A DNA stretch of 64,000 bases, taken from positions 10,227,873 through 10,291,872 of the forward strand of contig NC_033629.1 of NCBI RefSeq assembly GCF_001540865.1, given 5' to 3'. This document shows, piece after piece, positions 36,401-49,199 of the stretch (positions are counted from its first letter, which is position 1; each line of letters starts with the position of its first letter). Position numbers and translations under genes: made by a program. The notes below the pieces were generated by a model. It had not been told where the DNA came from and made no database searches. It was given only the letters and a program-made list of their open reading frames with translations. The DNA is from Ananas comosus (taxonomy: Eukaryota > Streptophyta > Magnoliopsida > Poales > Bromeliaceae).

Positions 36401-39400
36401 GAATGGCCAAGATTTGTTGTAAGCCAGGTGATCGACCGCTGTGGTTGGGCTTTGCTTGAGCTCGATCCTAGTTTTCCAGCTAACGCTGTTACCAGTGACC
36501 CCGCCTTTGTGAAGCACCACCATTCCAGGTGCTCCTCCATCGCTGTGCTTCCCTTTGTTATGGTCCATCGACCCCCAATAGTTGGTTGGACTGCAGCGCT
36601 CCCATGGACTTCTCATTTCGGAAAAAAAGTTGCTTTGACTGTGTTGTAGGCAGCTGTTGGCGCTTCGGACCATGAGCACGGTGTCCGAGACATCTCTGCC
36701 CACCTGTTTGTGCCATTGGTCGACTTCCATATTGTGGAATCGTCAGTAGAAAGTCTAAACTTCAATTTCTATAGTAATGCTTCAATTATATGAAATAATA
36801 GGGTTTTTGTGCAATTGTGCATTACTGGTTGGCTTGGACAGCATTCATTACTCGTGTACTTCGACTAATTGTACTACGTGCAAAAATCATTTGAAAGCTC
36901 GAATGAGACTTCCGATGCGATAATCACAAAAATTGGTCGATAATATGCGATTTTGGTTTGAAATTTGCGAAAACATCATTGTGGCTGCCTTTTTTTGTTG
37001 CTGAGCTTTCTTGATTCTTTGGTTCTCGCTATATTGAGTATTCGGAGATAATGGGAGAGTCATGCTGGATTCCGCTGCCGAAGTTCGCACTTCTGGAGAC
37101 ACGTTGTGGCCTATTTCCAACTACAACCCCTTTTTAGCTTATATTTCGCATGCGACTGCTCAGACACTGAAATTGGTGTATTTCGGGACAACATATGGGC
37201 TATGGAGACAAATGGCATATTTTTTAATGTGCTTCATGGGTTGTAGAAGTGTGTTCGGTGAATTTTCACGAATTTCGACTGTTTTCGGGAATCGGTAAGT
37301 AGAACCGACCACCCGATCGTTTCGTTTAGTGGTTTGCTGACTTTGTGTCACTTTGCTGTTGATTTGGGTTATGAAGCTAATTGTGACTTTGTGGGATCTT
37401 TTTTAGGTGCGGATGATGTTTAGAAGCATCAACCGAGTCGCGGACTCAGTTTTGTTTTCGAGGTCGAAGTCGGTAAAATGGTGTCTACACGATTACTTTC
37501 CCTTATCTCTCTATTCTCCTGTATGATTGAGTATTTCTTTTGCACTACTTGATTTATCATCGTAGTTCCTCTACTTCAGTTGATACATTATATAGATTAT
37601 AATTGAGTTGTAGAGCAGTAGATATTTCATTACTTGTTATACTATTATTGTTGTGACATTTGTTTGACCTTACTAGTCGAAGGACTATCTGGTTACCTTT
37701 TTCGTTAATTTGTCATCGGTTTGGCTATTGAGCATAGAACATCTATCGCTGCTGCTCATGGAGAACTTCACCTTTACCAATGGTTTGGCCACCGTAGCGA
37801 TACTTTTTTTTCTGGAAAAGTGGTTGTGTGTCGACCAGTGAGCCCTATGCAGCATTTTTGCAGTGGGGTTTTATGCCGTGACTGAGCACGTGTGTGGCAT
37901 TGCCTGAGATCTTTAGACCAACATTGTGGTATTTGGATCGGGTTTGTATATTGGACTGTTTGTTTGGTTGATGCATATATACATTTATTTATCTTTATTA
38001 CAGTAGCAGTATTATTTCAAATATTTGGTTGTATACTTCTTTTCCTACTTTATTTTTTGCTACTGTATCAGCTATACCTGTCGTATTTATTTTATCGCTC
38101 TTTCTTGTTGACTGTGGCTTGCCTTCAATGGCTTGTAGTACCTACTAAGAAATATGTACATATATTTCTCATCCTCTATTTTCCACAGATGACACTGGAG
38201 GTGAGCTTCAGACGATGCATGTGTACTATTAGATAGAAGAGTCAAGAGTCCCCTTGGCTGTAGCTTTAAGTTTCAGTTTTGCCCTTTTCATTTCAGACTC
38301 TTGTTATATAGTTATCACTTATGTTAGTGGTTGTGGATTGGTGTTTCTGGCATTTGCATGTAGCTTCTTTCAATTTCAGTTTTTAGTATTATTATCTCTA
38401 TGCAATATCTATTTTTCATTCATTTGTCAGTTGATTATCTCCCTGTTGTCGTCGTTGTTGTTACTGTTGTAATTGATGCTAGGATTAAATGTTGTACTCT
38501 GATTTCTATGTCGTGCATGCACAGGAAAAACTCTATCCGTTCGGATAGGACTATCCTCTGGCAGATCTATGCAAGTTTGGGGTAGTTTTTTAGTTTTTTT
38601 CTAAAAAAAAACTATGTTTTTGGTTGTTTTCCTTACATAAGGTTCTACAAAAGAGCCCCAGGGCATGACACAATAACTCGTTGAGCTTTGCTCACAGGCA
38701 GTCATGACCCCACAAGCAAAGCCCCTTTGAAGGTATAGACCATAAGAGGGCATGCGCGATGTTTTCACCGCCATAGACTTTTACGCCGATGGTGTGCACA
38801 ACAATTTTGCCGGCAAGAGCCAAGTTGAGTACAGGTTGGGACGAATCTTAGAGTCGGTCCTTATAGAGTGTGAAGCAATGAGCAGGTGACCTACTATGTA
38901 GGTTTCGGATGCCCGAAGGGTAGTTCCAACCACTTGAAAGATCTGAGCTGGAAGTTGTTAATTAGGTTTCAGACGCTTACTTGATGTCCCGGCGCCAGAA
39001 AGGAGGGGGTTGGCTATACTAATGAGGTTTCGGACGCCTGAAAAATGATCCTGGGTGCTTGAATCATGTTTCGCACTGAGGAAACATTGAGGATAGTTTT
39101 TGACATTTGAGGGGCCTAAATACAATTGTTAGGCCTTCATAAATAAGTTCTCAGTTCCAGCTACTCTATAGTCGTTTCTCAGGTAAAGAAATATCCTTCT
39201 TCTCCTCTCTTGCATCTATATTTCTTCGGATTTAAGTTTTGAATCTACGTTTTGGAGGCCCTAAAGTTAATTAAAGCTCGTATTGCTGATTTCTGGTGTA
39301 CACATAGCTGAAGTTGGAGTTGAAGAGTGAGGAGGAGAGCTTGCAGGAAGACTTGCATTGTGTTCCAATCTATTGATACTCAACAGAGGTAAGAATAGAA

Positions 39401-42400
39401 GGATTAAAGGATAGAGAAGAGTAATTTTGGGATGGATTATAATTGTTATTGAGAATAGTGGTTGATGTGAACTGTATGAATTGCTCAGGGTGACTTTGGT
39501 TGTGGAGTTGTTTTGATGTGGTGCTGTAGGAGCTGAGGTTGATGCACTTCAGATTGGAATATTGGTCAGGGAGGTATTTGTATGAAATCGGCGAACTAAT
39601 TGCTATGTCTTCAAATGCATATTTTACTTGAGATGGTTAATTATAGTGGCCTATGGGTCATGCAGTAGATTGTCGTTCATCTTAGATGGCTATAGGAAGG
39701 ATATGTAAAATGGATTAGTGCAAGAGCATGCATTATAATGATATAGTAGGTTATAATGTATGACATTGAGAATTATAGCTAATGACAACCAATGCTCTAA
39801 GTGGTAGTATGCATTATGTTTTGATACATGCGATACATGTGATATTGTCATGAGGTTAGTAAATGTGAGTATGTGAAAATGCCAAAGGGCAGATGAAAAC
39901 TAAAAGGTTGATATGAACTGTGTAAAGCTCTTGTGACTTGTTGATGAGGGCATGTGACTATAGTCTGTTAGAGCCAAGTGAGTTCAACTGTATATTTATA
40001 TACTCATGTGGGGTTGCTCCCCAACAAGACAGTCCTCTGGAGGCAAACTTGGCAGTTGTACGAGTGATCAAGCTGTGAGGCAGCTATGCAAGTGATTGAG
40101 CTGTAGTAGTTGTACAAGAGTTGGAGCTACCTAGTTAAGAGCCTTAGTGGTACAGGTGCGATGGTTCGTTGTTCCACTAGGCGAGGCGCAGGCTAGACCA
40201 GACTGATAGGTCGGCTAGTAATGATTGGGGGATGTGGCCTTTAGTATAAGATGTTATCATTGATGCATATGAGACATCCTTTATAATTTCCAATATTTAT
40301 AGAGATATGATAGTTGGTACTTGTTTACAGTTCATTATATTATGTGATTATTTATTCAGTTTAGTTTTATATTATTGATGCCTAGTGTAGGTCGTCACTA
40401 TTGTCGATTGTAGCCACTGAAATTATTTTTCAGTAGTTCTCACACCTTTTTATTGTTGTTTTGATTTTAGAGCATTCAGTATCAGGAGGTAGGATCGCAA
40501 GCTAGATAGTGTCTCCTACCTAGGACGAGTGCTAGTGGATGATTTGTACCCTGTTGTATAGTTAGCTGTACATATTGAGATGGATGATGTACTTAGTCTA
40601 TTTTTGGTTGTACAATAGTTATATGTATAGGTGTAACTATAGTCACTAGTATTATATAGACTCTAATGCATATTTTCATCTATTTGTTTCTTGTACATGA
40701 CTTGGATAGGTTGATTTTATGATGTTTTGTGACACTCCAATTGTCCCACATCGGATGAAAATAGGATTGTAATTGGGTATATAAGAGGACTCTACTCTAG
40801 TAATAATAACTGGGCTTAAGCATTTTTGGCTGATAATTTAGACCCAATGAGTTATTATTACTTGTGGGCTAGGTCATTACATTTAGTATCGGAGCTGGTT
40901 CGCTAGCCGGAAGTGTGAGATGAGTCTTGGCTGAGCCAGGCTCTGTCGGAATGATAGACTAAGCCAGCGTCGATGAATGACGGGTTAAGTCAGGACCGGA
41001 ATGACAAAGGCTAGCGAGACAACTCTCACATCGCCTGGTGATCTTGGCAATAGTCCCACATCGAATGAAAATGGAGTTATAATTGGGTATATAAGAGAAC
41101 TCCACCCTAATAGTAGTAACTGGGCTAAAGAATTTTGGGCCGGTGGTTTGGGCCCAACAAGTTATTCTTGCTAGTGGGCTGAGTCGTTACATGTTTTGTG
41201 TGTGTGGAGCGCATCCTCGTGCATACAATAGATCTGATAGCATAATCCAGAAGCTTCTGCTATAGCTCGGGGTCTGACAGTTGTCATCTAATTTATACTC
41301 TAATTGACAATTTAATCAATTGGGTACTATCCAATTTAGTAAACAACAAAATCACCTAAGGAATAAAAAAATTAATAAGGCAATATCAAATTTGGTAAAT
41401 TGGTACCAACTCTTTTACATTATTATCCTTTTGATTAATTTAGATCTGTAACCCATCAAGTTTCTTCATGTAAATGTGATCAATTATATCCTTTCCAAAT
41501 GAATGGTTAGATTTGAATACCTTTGTCATATTGGAGAATCCCTCTATTCAGAAACCCATATTTACTCACCTTTGTTTTTTTGTCCTCACCTCCAGATTTT
41601 GGATGGATTGGTTGAAGAGAGAAAAAGACGAAAAGAAAAAAGGACGAGATTGCGATGAAGGTGAAGAGCTTTTTTTTTTTATCACATGTTTTGTTATTTT
41701 TCTAATAGATTACTAGTAATAATAGACTAATGGAAGAGCACAAATTGATAAATATATAATCTATGAGGACGGTAAAAAAACTAGCTCTTAAAAAGAACAA
41801 AGTGCAAACATAATACTTACAAGAGAGTCTTAATCTTTGACTTTTATTCAAATATTTTTTGTAGTATCAACGTCACATCTTTATTTTAACTGTGCATTTT
41901 TAGAAAGCAATAAGGATTTATATTATGTGCTCGAAAAAATCTATATTACATTATTACATATATGAAATCCTACTTCTAAGATATTAGTGAGTAACAAGGA
42001 TTTATATTATCTATTGGAAAGAGTTTATGTTACATACATGAAAACCTGCTTCTATGACATTGGCACCACTATCAAAGTTCAGAACCCACAGCATAGTCGA
42101 ACTTCTTTGGAAACGTTTTAGATATGGATGACCCCACAAATTTATTTTCGCTCGAGTACCATAATATGCCCCATATTTTGTTTCATAATGAGCAAACTAC
42201 AAAGAAAAAAAAGAATTAAATAATAGCACTTGTACTTGTCAATTATGTCATAACAAGGCAAATAAAAATTAGGAAAATTATTAAGATCACAGATAATAAA
42301 GAAACTTTAGGAAGCCAACTATTATTACATTTAAAATCACATAAGCTTTACATTCTATTGCCTGTTATATACCAAGCTTTTATATACTAAAATTGCATAG

Positions 42401-43877
42401 AAGGCTTCAATCACAAAACTATTCATATTAACAAGCGAATTATATGAAAAAAATTATTCTGCTAGTACAAGAATAAAACATATCTTGAAATTACAAAGGA
42501 AGCTTTATTGAAGAATTGATTCCAAAGAAATATGATTTCTTGAAGTTGTTAGAGTTACAAATAACAAAAAGGTAAGATGATTACGTGATGAATGTCATCC
42601 GGTGGCGTAACAACAGAATTATAGTGTACTGACCCGCTTGAATGATTTCTTTCGTTTGAATCTCGTAATTTATGATAGCCTTCGAGCTGTAAATATAAAC
42701 TAATTAGACATTTTTTTAATAATTTTTTTACATTTAAGTAGGACATTCCAATACGATAAATCATTACCTAAATTGAAAAGAAAGAAAAGGCAAGTATTAG
42801 GCATTATCAATATGATAGATAAAATTATGCACCTCCTAATAAAGAGCAGTTCAATGATTAATAATAAACTATTAATTTGTTCTAAATGGCAATATCATTT
42901 AGACAGCCAGCCAAATTTGAATAAGTCAAAACGTAGACATCAATAAGAAAAATCATTAATTATGCAAAAGATTGAGAGCTTCATCATGTCAGATTATGAT
43001 ATGTGGGTCAATTTTCAAAATAGCAGAAATGGTAACCAAATAATAATTAAATTATTGCTTAATGTCTATGGAATTGGCAATGCATATGATGTCAACCTAA
43101 CATGTAGCTTAAGTCTATTATTATATAGGACAAACATAAGACTAAGTTTTGCGAAAAACAGAGATTAACATCATTAAGATAAGAATTTACAGAACAGAAC
43201 TTTAAAAGGTTGATTTATACACTTTAACCAAATTAAATATTTAGGGGTTTTATATATAATTGGATGGCTACTAAGTTCATATATAATTAAATAAAGCTTC
43301 ACCAAAGTTTTCAACAAGTATGTGCCACCTTGAAGTATTATAGTGCCATCAACCAATAATTCTTAGAAGGCTGATAAGTTATGCTTTTGGTCCTCAAAAC
43401 TATAAAAGTGTGGCACGTTTGTCCTCAAATTTTAATTTACTGTAGTTTTATGTTTAAGCTTTCTAGATTGTTGTAACCAAGTCCTACAATCCAATTTTGT
43501 TGCCAGAATATGGCTTATTGCTAACTAATAGTGTTGTAATAGTATTATAGTTGATGATATGGTAATGTCTACGATATTACATCATTGTCATATAAGTAAC
43601 ACATCATGATTTAGCTAACTAAACTAGACATGCATGAGACTTGATTGCAACAGTGTCAAATATCTAAAAAGTATAAATTACAGTGAATTAAAGTTTGAAA
43701 ACCTAAGTGTCATGCCGTTTAGAAAAAGTGTTGAAGTACTTGAATGTTGTAGATTGGAGGATCCACGAGATGACTCAGGTGCTTCCATTCTCTTCCCTTA
43801 TAATAAAGCTCTCTTCCACAAACAACGTGCAAACAAAACCACAACAAACAAAATACGTAGGACCATTTTGAAGCCAT
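33423..43877 (-). CDS. Neprosin-domain (DUF239) secreted protein, copy B
   Basis: Six exons (high to low): 43877-43740, 42686-42585, 42196-42038, 36085-36032, 35159-35010 and 33815-33423. They encode 331 residues and all junctions are phase 0. The exon pattern is identical to copy A. Signal peptide M-A-S-K-W-S-Y ... H-V-V-C-G. Domain landmarks: Y-Y-G-T-R-A-K-I-N-L-W, V-I-E-A-G-F-H-V-F-P-G-L-Y, W-T-A-D-G-Y-Q-S-T-G-C-Y-N, I-G-Y-W-P-K-S-L-F, P-P-M-G-S-G-H and F-Y-F-G-G-P-P-G-C. The W-G-G-E glutamate is replaced by F (W-G-G-F-V). The short propeptide matches copy A, so it is a shared trait. Intron 3 has grown to about 6 kb (472 bp in A) through LTR insertions in the opposite orientation. Splice sites and frame are intact, so the gene may still be expressed; the large intron could reduce output. 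Confidence 0.88.
36370..38670 (+). mobile_element. Truncated long LTR (LTR-A family) in copy B intron 3
   Basis: Shares ordered blocks with the LTRs ending at 54963 and 60875: a gagcacggtgtcc block near 36675, ggtttggccacc with an aaaaagtggttg block near 37780, cttagaccaa near 37910, and the end GGGCATGACA at 38661-38670. The LTR start is missing. Short open stretches here are chance. Confidence 0.7.
38671..41279 (+). mobile_element. Second long LTR fragment, ending GGGGTCTGACA
   Basis: Gypsy-style LTR sequence with repeated ggtttcggacgcc phrases (38900-39060) and a terminal ...GTCTGACA at 41279. It is interrupted by TRIM-1 (40728-41191). No internal protein domain was seen, so it is a solo or truncated LTR. 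Confidence 0.55.
40728..41191 (+). mobile_element. TRIM-1 element with 5-bp TSD, nested in an LTR
   Basis: 5' LTR 40728-40881 (TGTGACACTCC ... CATTACA) is followed by a primer-site-like ttagtatcggagctgg and a ~160-bp interior. The 3' LTR is about 41045-41191 (ends CGTTACA), its first bases decayed. Perfect TSD TGTTT at 40723-40727 and 41192-41196. No coding capacity. Confidence 0.92.
43380..43720. mobile_element. MITE in copy B intron 1, orthologous to 27412-28103
   Basis: Left end tttggtcctcaaaactataa; the body aligns with the copy A element on both sides of its TRIM. It is the uninterrupted form. Confidence 0.65.
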
Positions 43878-43913
43878 AAGAAAAGACACAATCTCCTATG
43901 GAACCCTCCCTCT

Positions 43914-43922
43914 CTTTATATA
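43914..43922 (-). promoter_or_regulatory. Probable TATA box of neprosin copy B
   Basis: Minus-strand TATATAAAG 37-45 nt before the ATG at 43877, followed by agaggg as in copy A. The spacing implies a very short 5' UTR. Confidence 0.75.
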
Positions 43923-44208
43923 CACAAGATTATTGTAATGGACAACTTCTAATCTAACAAACTTCTAATCTAAAATTATTTATTGGCACATTATAAGATA
44001 TGGATATGCATATCTTTGATATAAGGGATATTAAATGCACAAATCTTTTAACAATAAATTTTCTTCTTTTTTTTTCCCCCTTTCATAGAGTCTATCTAGT
44101 AAGGGGATAGAATCTCTTTCATATCGGTGGCATTGTCTTCCCACTACATAGATTTTGGAAAGAATGTATCTCATAAAAACCATAATAAATTTCTCGCCAT
44201 CAAATATT

Positions 44209-45594
44209 GTAACACTCTCAGCCTAATTTGAAAGGAATTTTTCCCAAAAAGGGCTCAATTTTTTACTTTTTCTAAATCAGAGTGTGCGAAAAGGTTGACC
44301 AAGTCTCGACCTACCTGCCACATGCCAAAGTATTCTTTGTCCATACGGACAGAGTTTTTAAGTAAGTCAATATCAACCGAACTAATCGGGCACTAAAGAA
44401 AGTCAAAACTGGACCACATAACTTAACTACTCATTCTCACGACACATCCTGAGCTACATCCCCAGCATCATCTGCAAAAATGGTGGGATGATGGGTTGAA
44501 AAATGTATAAAATGTCTCCCAATGGGTACGACAAGCTGACAGAGGCGAGTAATACCAACTGGGCAACGAAAAGCAATAATAACAGAGTGTATCAACTGGA
44601 TGAATAAGTATACAGTGAAGTATAGCTAACTAAAAAGAGTATGATATAAATAACCAAAATGAACAGTAAAATACTGAACTACTCAAATAAAGAATGCATC
44701 AACAGTGAATAAGTCACCTAGTTTATTTACCCAATCTGTGCCATTGTTGGTCTTGAGGATCTCAGACTAATATCACGTCTGAGCTCGATGTCTCCGGCAT
44801 ATAATTCATAAGGTTAGGCCACTTTTGGTACGCCGAAGGGCTCATGGGTTGAAGTTCAGCTACTTTCTAAAAAAGAATACCTATATCACGTAAACGAGGC
44901 CGTCAAGATACCTAGCCGCAAGCCTCATTCAAATTCGATAAGAATCGACCCAAAAGAAACATATGACAATCATCGGATTTCCTAAAACCACAACAACTTT
45001 GACAACTCAACACATTAAACAAAATCCAAAATTAAGAGAGTTCGAGAAAATGGTCGTTACCGTCGAGGGATGTTGGATTGAGGTCAGAGCATGCAAAAGT
45101 GTGAATATGCTGATGGATTGCAGTAGTTCACAAGGAAACCGACACGGCCTAGGGAGAGGGCTGCAACCAAGGGTGTGACGCACCGTGGACGGTGCACATG
45201 TCGAGGCTGAGGAATGGTGGTGTCGCTAGGGAGGATCTTGGCTCAGTTCAGGTCGAGAGGAGAAGGATTGCACGGAAGGAGAAAACATATAGAGAGAGAG
45301 ATTTGTAAAGAGATAGAGAAAGATTGATGCGGAAAAAAGAGAGAGAAAGAGGTATAACTTGCGGTAGTATCGTGGAAGCTCGCGCCTTGAGAGAAAGAGA
45401 GAGAAAAAGAGTAGGCAGAGAAAGATCCACCGTTGATTTCAAATTTAGGGCCACATCAATTGTGGGATAGTCCCTAATGCCAATACTGTCACTAGCCAGG
45501 TCCTCTAGCACAAAATTTGTGATACGGGACGATCAAACCATCCGAATAAGTTTCAACCATTCCTGATAAGGCGGAGGTGGTTCCAACTACTTCG
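44209..45594 (-). mobile_element. LTR-like sequence, minus orientation
   Basis: On the minus strand it ends ...CTGAGAGTGTTACA near 44209, and carries the hairpin block CTGTCC-GTAT-GGACA (44337-44352) shared with 38533 and 63627. GA-rich simple sequence fills 45285-45420. The far boundary is unclear; no protein domains. Confidence 0.45.
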
Positions 45595-45602
45595 GTTAGG
45601 AT

Positions 45603-46708
45603 TAGGGGTGGCAATCCAGCTCGCTGTTCACAAGCCAGCTTGTGTTCGGCTCGAAATGAGCTCGAGATCGGCTCGCTTGTTTAATAAACGAGCCCAACAT
45701 GAGTTGGATTTTTCAGCTCGTTTAATAAACGAGCCAAACACGAGCTAGGGTCAGCTCGCTCGTGTTCGGCTCGATAACAGCTCGATTATATTTATTTTAT
45801 ATTAATATAATTTATTTATTATATATATATAATTATATTTGTATTATAAATATATAATATAGATTATTAATTTTAAATTTTTAGCCCAACTATTTTAAAA
45901 AAATTCAACTTATTTATAAAAGAGGTCTATCCATAGGCCCATTTATATTTAGAATTCTTCTTTTCACTCATGGCCCATAGCCCATGAAATAAATTTCACA
46001 CATTTTCTTTCTAACCCTAATTACCTTTTCCCACTTTTTGTTCACACAGCCGCCTCTCTCTCTCTCTCTCTCTCTCAGTCTTGCACAGGCACAGGCTGGA
46101 GGCCGCACAACCATGAGCCGCCTCTCTCTTTCTCTCTCGCTCTCAGTCTTTCACACAACCACACCGCACAACCCTAGTTGCCTTTGCCATTCGCACACCC
46201 TCGGCAGCGCATTCTTCGCCGTTCGCAAACCCACGGCAGCGAACTTCGGCGGCGACGCTTTCAACAGGTTCATTCAATTGATCTTCATCTTTTTTCTTTT
46301 CTTATGATTTTTTTTAGGGGAATGAGAGGGATTTTGTCTCTTGAGCTTCTAATTAGAATTTATTTTTTTTCTTATGATTTTTTTTTTAGGGGAATGAGAG
46401 GGATTTTTTCTCTTGAGCTTCTAATTAGAATTTGATATGCTTCTTTTTTAGTGGAATGGGAGGGAATTTTTTGAGGGGAATGGGAGGGATTTTTTTTCTT
46501 ATGATTTTGTTTTTTTACGAGTAAGGTAGCATTATATAATCGAGCTAACGAGCCGATCACGAGCCAGCTCGATTAAGTTTCGAGCCGATCACGAGCCGGA
46601 GTTTTCGAGCTCGTCACAAGCTCGAGCCGAACACGAGCCGACCTTGAAACATTCGAGCCAAGCTCGAGCTGGGTCTAGCTCGCTCGAGTTCGGCTCGTTT
46701 ACACCCTA
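45603..46708. mobile_element. hAT-type element with 8-bp TSD and apparent captured gene fragment
   Basis: Perfect TSD GTTAGGAT at 45595-45602 and 46709-46716. Ends are TAGGGGTGGCAATCC and ...CGTTTACACCCTA. Subterminal ctcgtgttcggctcg motifs match 23706-24335. The interior from about 45950 to 46500 is unlike the rest. It has GGCCCA/GCCCATG motifs and a telo-box-like aaccctaatt, then CT-rich leader, a GC-rich stretch, and an AG|GTTCAT donor-like site near 46268. That is the layout of a plant housekeeping promoter, first exon and intron start. A 70-bp duplication (46300-46440) follows. Confidence 0.85.
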
Positions 46709-46716
46709 GTTAGGAT

Positions 46717-47020
46717 AAGGATCGAGGTGGTTTCAAACTACTTCGGTTAAGATAAGAATCGAGGTGGTTCCAAGTTCCAACTACTTCGATTAGGATAAGG
46801 ATAAAGTTGTTATTTTCAAAATATTTTGTTCTTATCTTCTTGTAGGCCTGAAGGCTATAAATAAAGGCCCTACTAGCTTTTGTAAAGTCACTCCAGTTTA
46901 GAGAGAATTAATATAGACTCTTCCACATAAAAATATTGTGTTCTTTTCTTTTTTTCTCTTTAATCTGGTTTCAAATATCCATCGGGGAGACGCTGCGACA
47001 TTGCTTCCTCCACCAACGGA
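46717..47020 (+). mobile_element. Promoter-bearing LTR-like fragment
   Basis: Tandem phrases (ggataaggatcgaggtggtt, three times from about 46710) lead to a TATA box, ggctataaataaaggccc near 46852-46869. A T-rich stretch follows. This resembles a copia-type LTR, and the hAT element at 45603 inserted into its repeats. Ends not defined. Confidence 0.45.
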
Positions 47021-47029
47021 TCAATTTGC

Positions 47030-49190
47030 ATAAAGCCACTCTCTCACGTGATATTTGTGGAACAAAACACTCGAGCAATCCGGTTCAATCCGCAACCAAA
47101 AACTATGCATGATGAGTTTACTTTGGAAGCCCAAAACTTCTCGCTTGGGACCTTGTTTTTGGTAAAACTTGAATCAGCGCATTTATCTCTGAGTGTAGTA
47201 TTTATAGAATCCTTAAGAGTTTGAATTCCTGGAAATATTTTGCTAGAAATTCTATTTTGAAATTGAAGTGGTCAGTTTCCTATACATAACCGCATGTGCT
47301 GATTTTCGAAACCGATAATTTCGCGCATGAAATTTGACTTCAGACGTTCGTTTTTGAGTTTACTTGCACATCAAATTTGTTGTTTCCAAAAACTAGAGAA
47401 AGATTTACATAAAATGATAACTTGATCGCGAGGTAGTCGAATTTTTTCAGTTTCACCAAAAAACTTCAAAAAATCTAAAAATGTACCAAGGTGACCTTGC
47501 AAACAAAGTGCCCACTAGCACTAGGGACCCTCAGAGACCAAGAAACTTAAATTTGTAGAATTTGGCTTGCTTTTTATTAGACAAAAGTAAAATCACAAGT
47601 TAGTCACAGAATTATTACAAAAATAGGGGTTGACAAAGAACTGCAAACAACTAAAAGCCAAACACAAAATCAATAATTTTGTTTTGGTTTAGTCGGTGCT
47701 TTGTTGTGAGTGCTTTGGTTTTGATTTTGATTTGAAGAACACAAGTTTTTGGCTCGAACTAAGGGTGACAATTTTGACACGACCCATGAAACCCGATGCT
47801 AATTTAGCATGCTTAGGTTATCTTGCAGCGATATGGGCCACAAATGAATTGATTTGCTTAACTAACTTATTAACTTGTTTGTAGTGGTTTGGTCCGGAAA
47901 CGTGTTGATCTGCTTAACACATTTTATTAAATAGTTTGTGTTTAGGTTATACCTTGACTCATCAACTAAAAATAATTACATTATCATACGTACGCACATC
48001 TGTCATATAAAACTCAAGGTTTTAATACTGATATACTACTATGAAGAATCAAAAATCAACAATTTTAGATGACTCATGTAAGGTGTTTATAAATTCAATG
48101 GTGTAGAATAGTATATATCAAGTGAAGTTTTCATAGAAATTTTTTCATTATCAATAAAAAAATTAGTTCGTTTGGCCTGAAATTCAACTATTGCAGTCAT
48201 TATTTCTTATGCAATTATTATTTTGAACTATTCATTTTATAAACAGTTGTTTACCAGATCAATAGTATCAAGATATTATCTTCTGGACAGAGAAAATGTG
48301 GCTACTAACCTCTTAATAGGATAGTAGACACAAGGCACAATGGTTCAAAATAGGAACTGGAATCGGAATAGAACGAAATTGAAAATGGAATAATAAATTG
48401 TAGAACCCGAAGTTCTTGATAATGTAAAGCTATAAAATTCAGGGGACTCTTGTATATTTCGACCTTCTAGCTCGATTCTAAGAAAATCTAAGCGTATGTA
48501 GGGTTTTTGTATATATTACATAGATTCAGGACCACAATGTGGAACTCACGAAAAAAAAAAATTTGAAATTTGAGTTCGGATGCTTAGATCGCATTCTGCT
48601 TGACTTTTTATGTGGGTCTTCTAGAGTTTTGAAAACTGAAAAGTACTGCCCGAAAGTTCACTTGAATATGAACATGTGGATCAAAGACTTTCTGAAATAT
48701 CAGTACAAATTCGAAGTTACAGTCTTCCAAAGTTAAACTTCACATGCAGTTTACTTATGGAATCAGACCTTCTCACCTTCACGTTGTTATTTTATGCAAA
48801 TGTCTCCATGCATTTTGGAAGTGGAGAGGTCTAAGATTATCTACGAATTTTGAAACCAAGTTTTGTTGAAATCGCAGCTCTGAGTGAGAAATTATGGGTT
48901 TCCAAAGTAGACACTACTTGCGCAGTTATCTGCAGAAAACTGATCACTTTACCTTCAGAATATAATTTCTAGCAAATTATTTCATGGAGTTCAAAAGTTA
49001 AAGATTCTATGAATATTTACATCAGAGACGAACGCGTTGATCCAAGTTTCACTAAAAACGGAGTTCTGACTGTGAAGTTACTGACTTCCGAAGTTAACTC
49101 ATTGCACACAGTTTTTGGCCGCGGACTGAATCGGGTTGCTCTGGGGTTTTGTTTCGCAAATATCATGTGAGAGAGGGTTTTTTATGCAAA
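47030..49190. repeat. Large imperfect inverted repeat (arms ~400 bp)
   Basis: The left arm, about 47030-47450, reads atttgcataaagccactctc, then gatatttgtgg, then aaaaactatgcatgatgag. Its reverse complement, diverged but ordered, is at about 48770-49190 (tctcacatgatatttgcg and so on). The ~1.3 kb centre has no open gene. Either a fold-back transposon or two opposed copies of one repeat. Confidence 0.75.
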
Positions 49191-49199
49191 ATATGAGGG

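Noticed and set aside
36362..36730. 122-residue minus-strand frame as a gag-like gene
   Set aside because: The plus strand aligns with blocks of the LTR-A family; the frame is antisense to an LTR.
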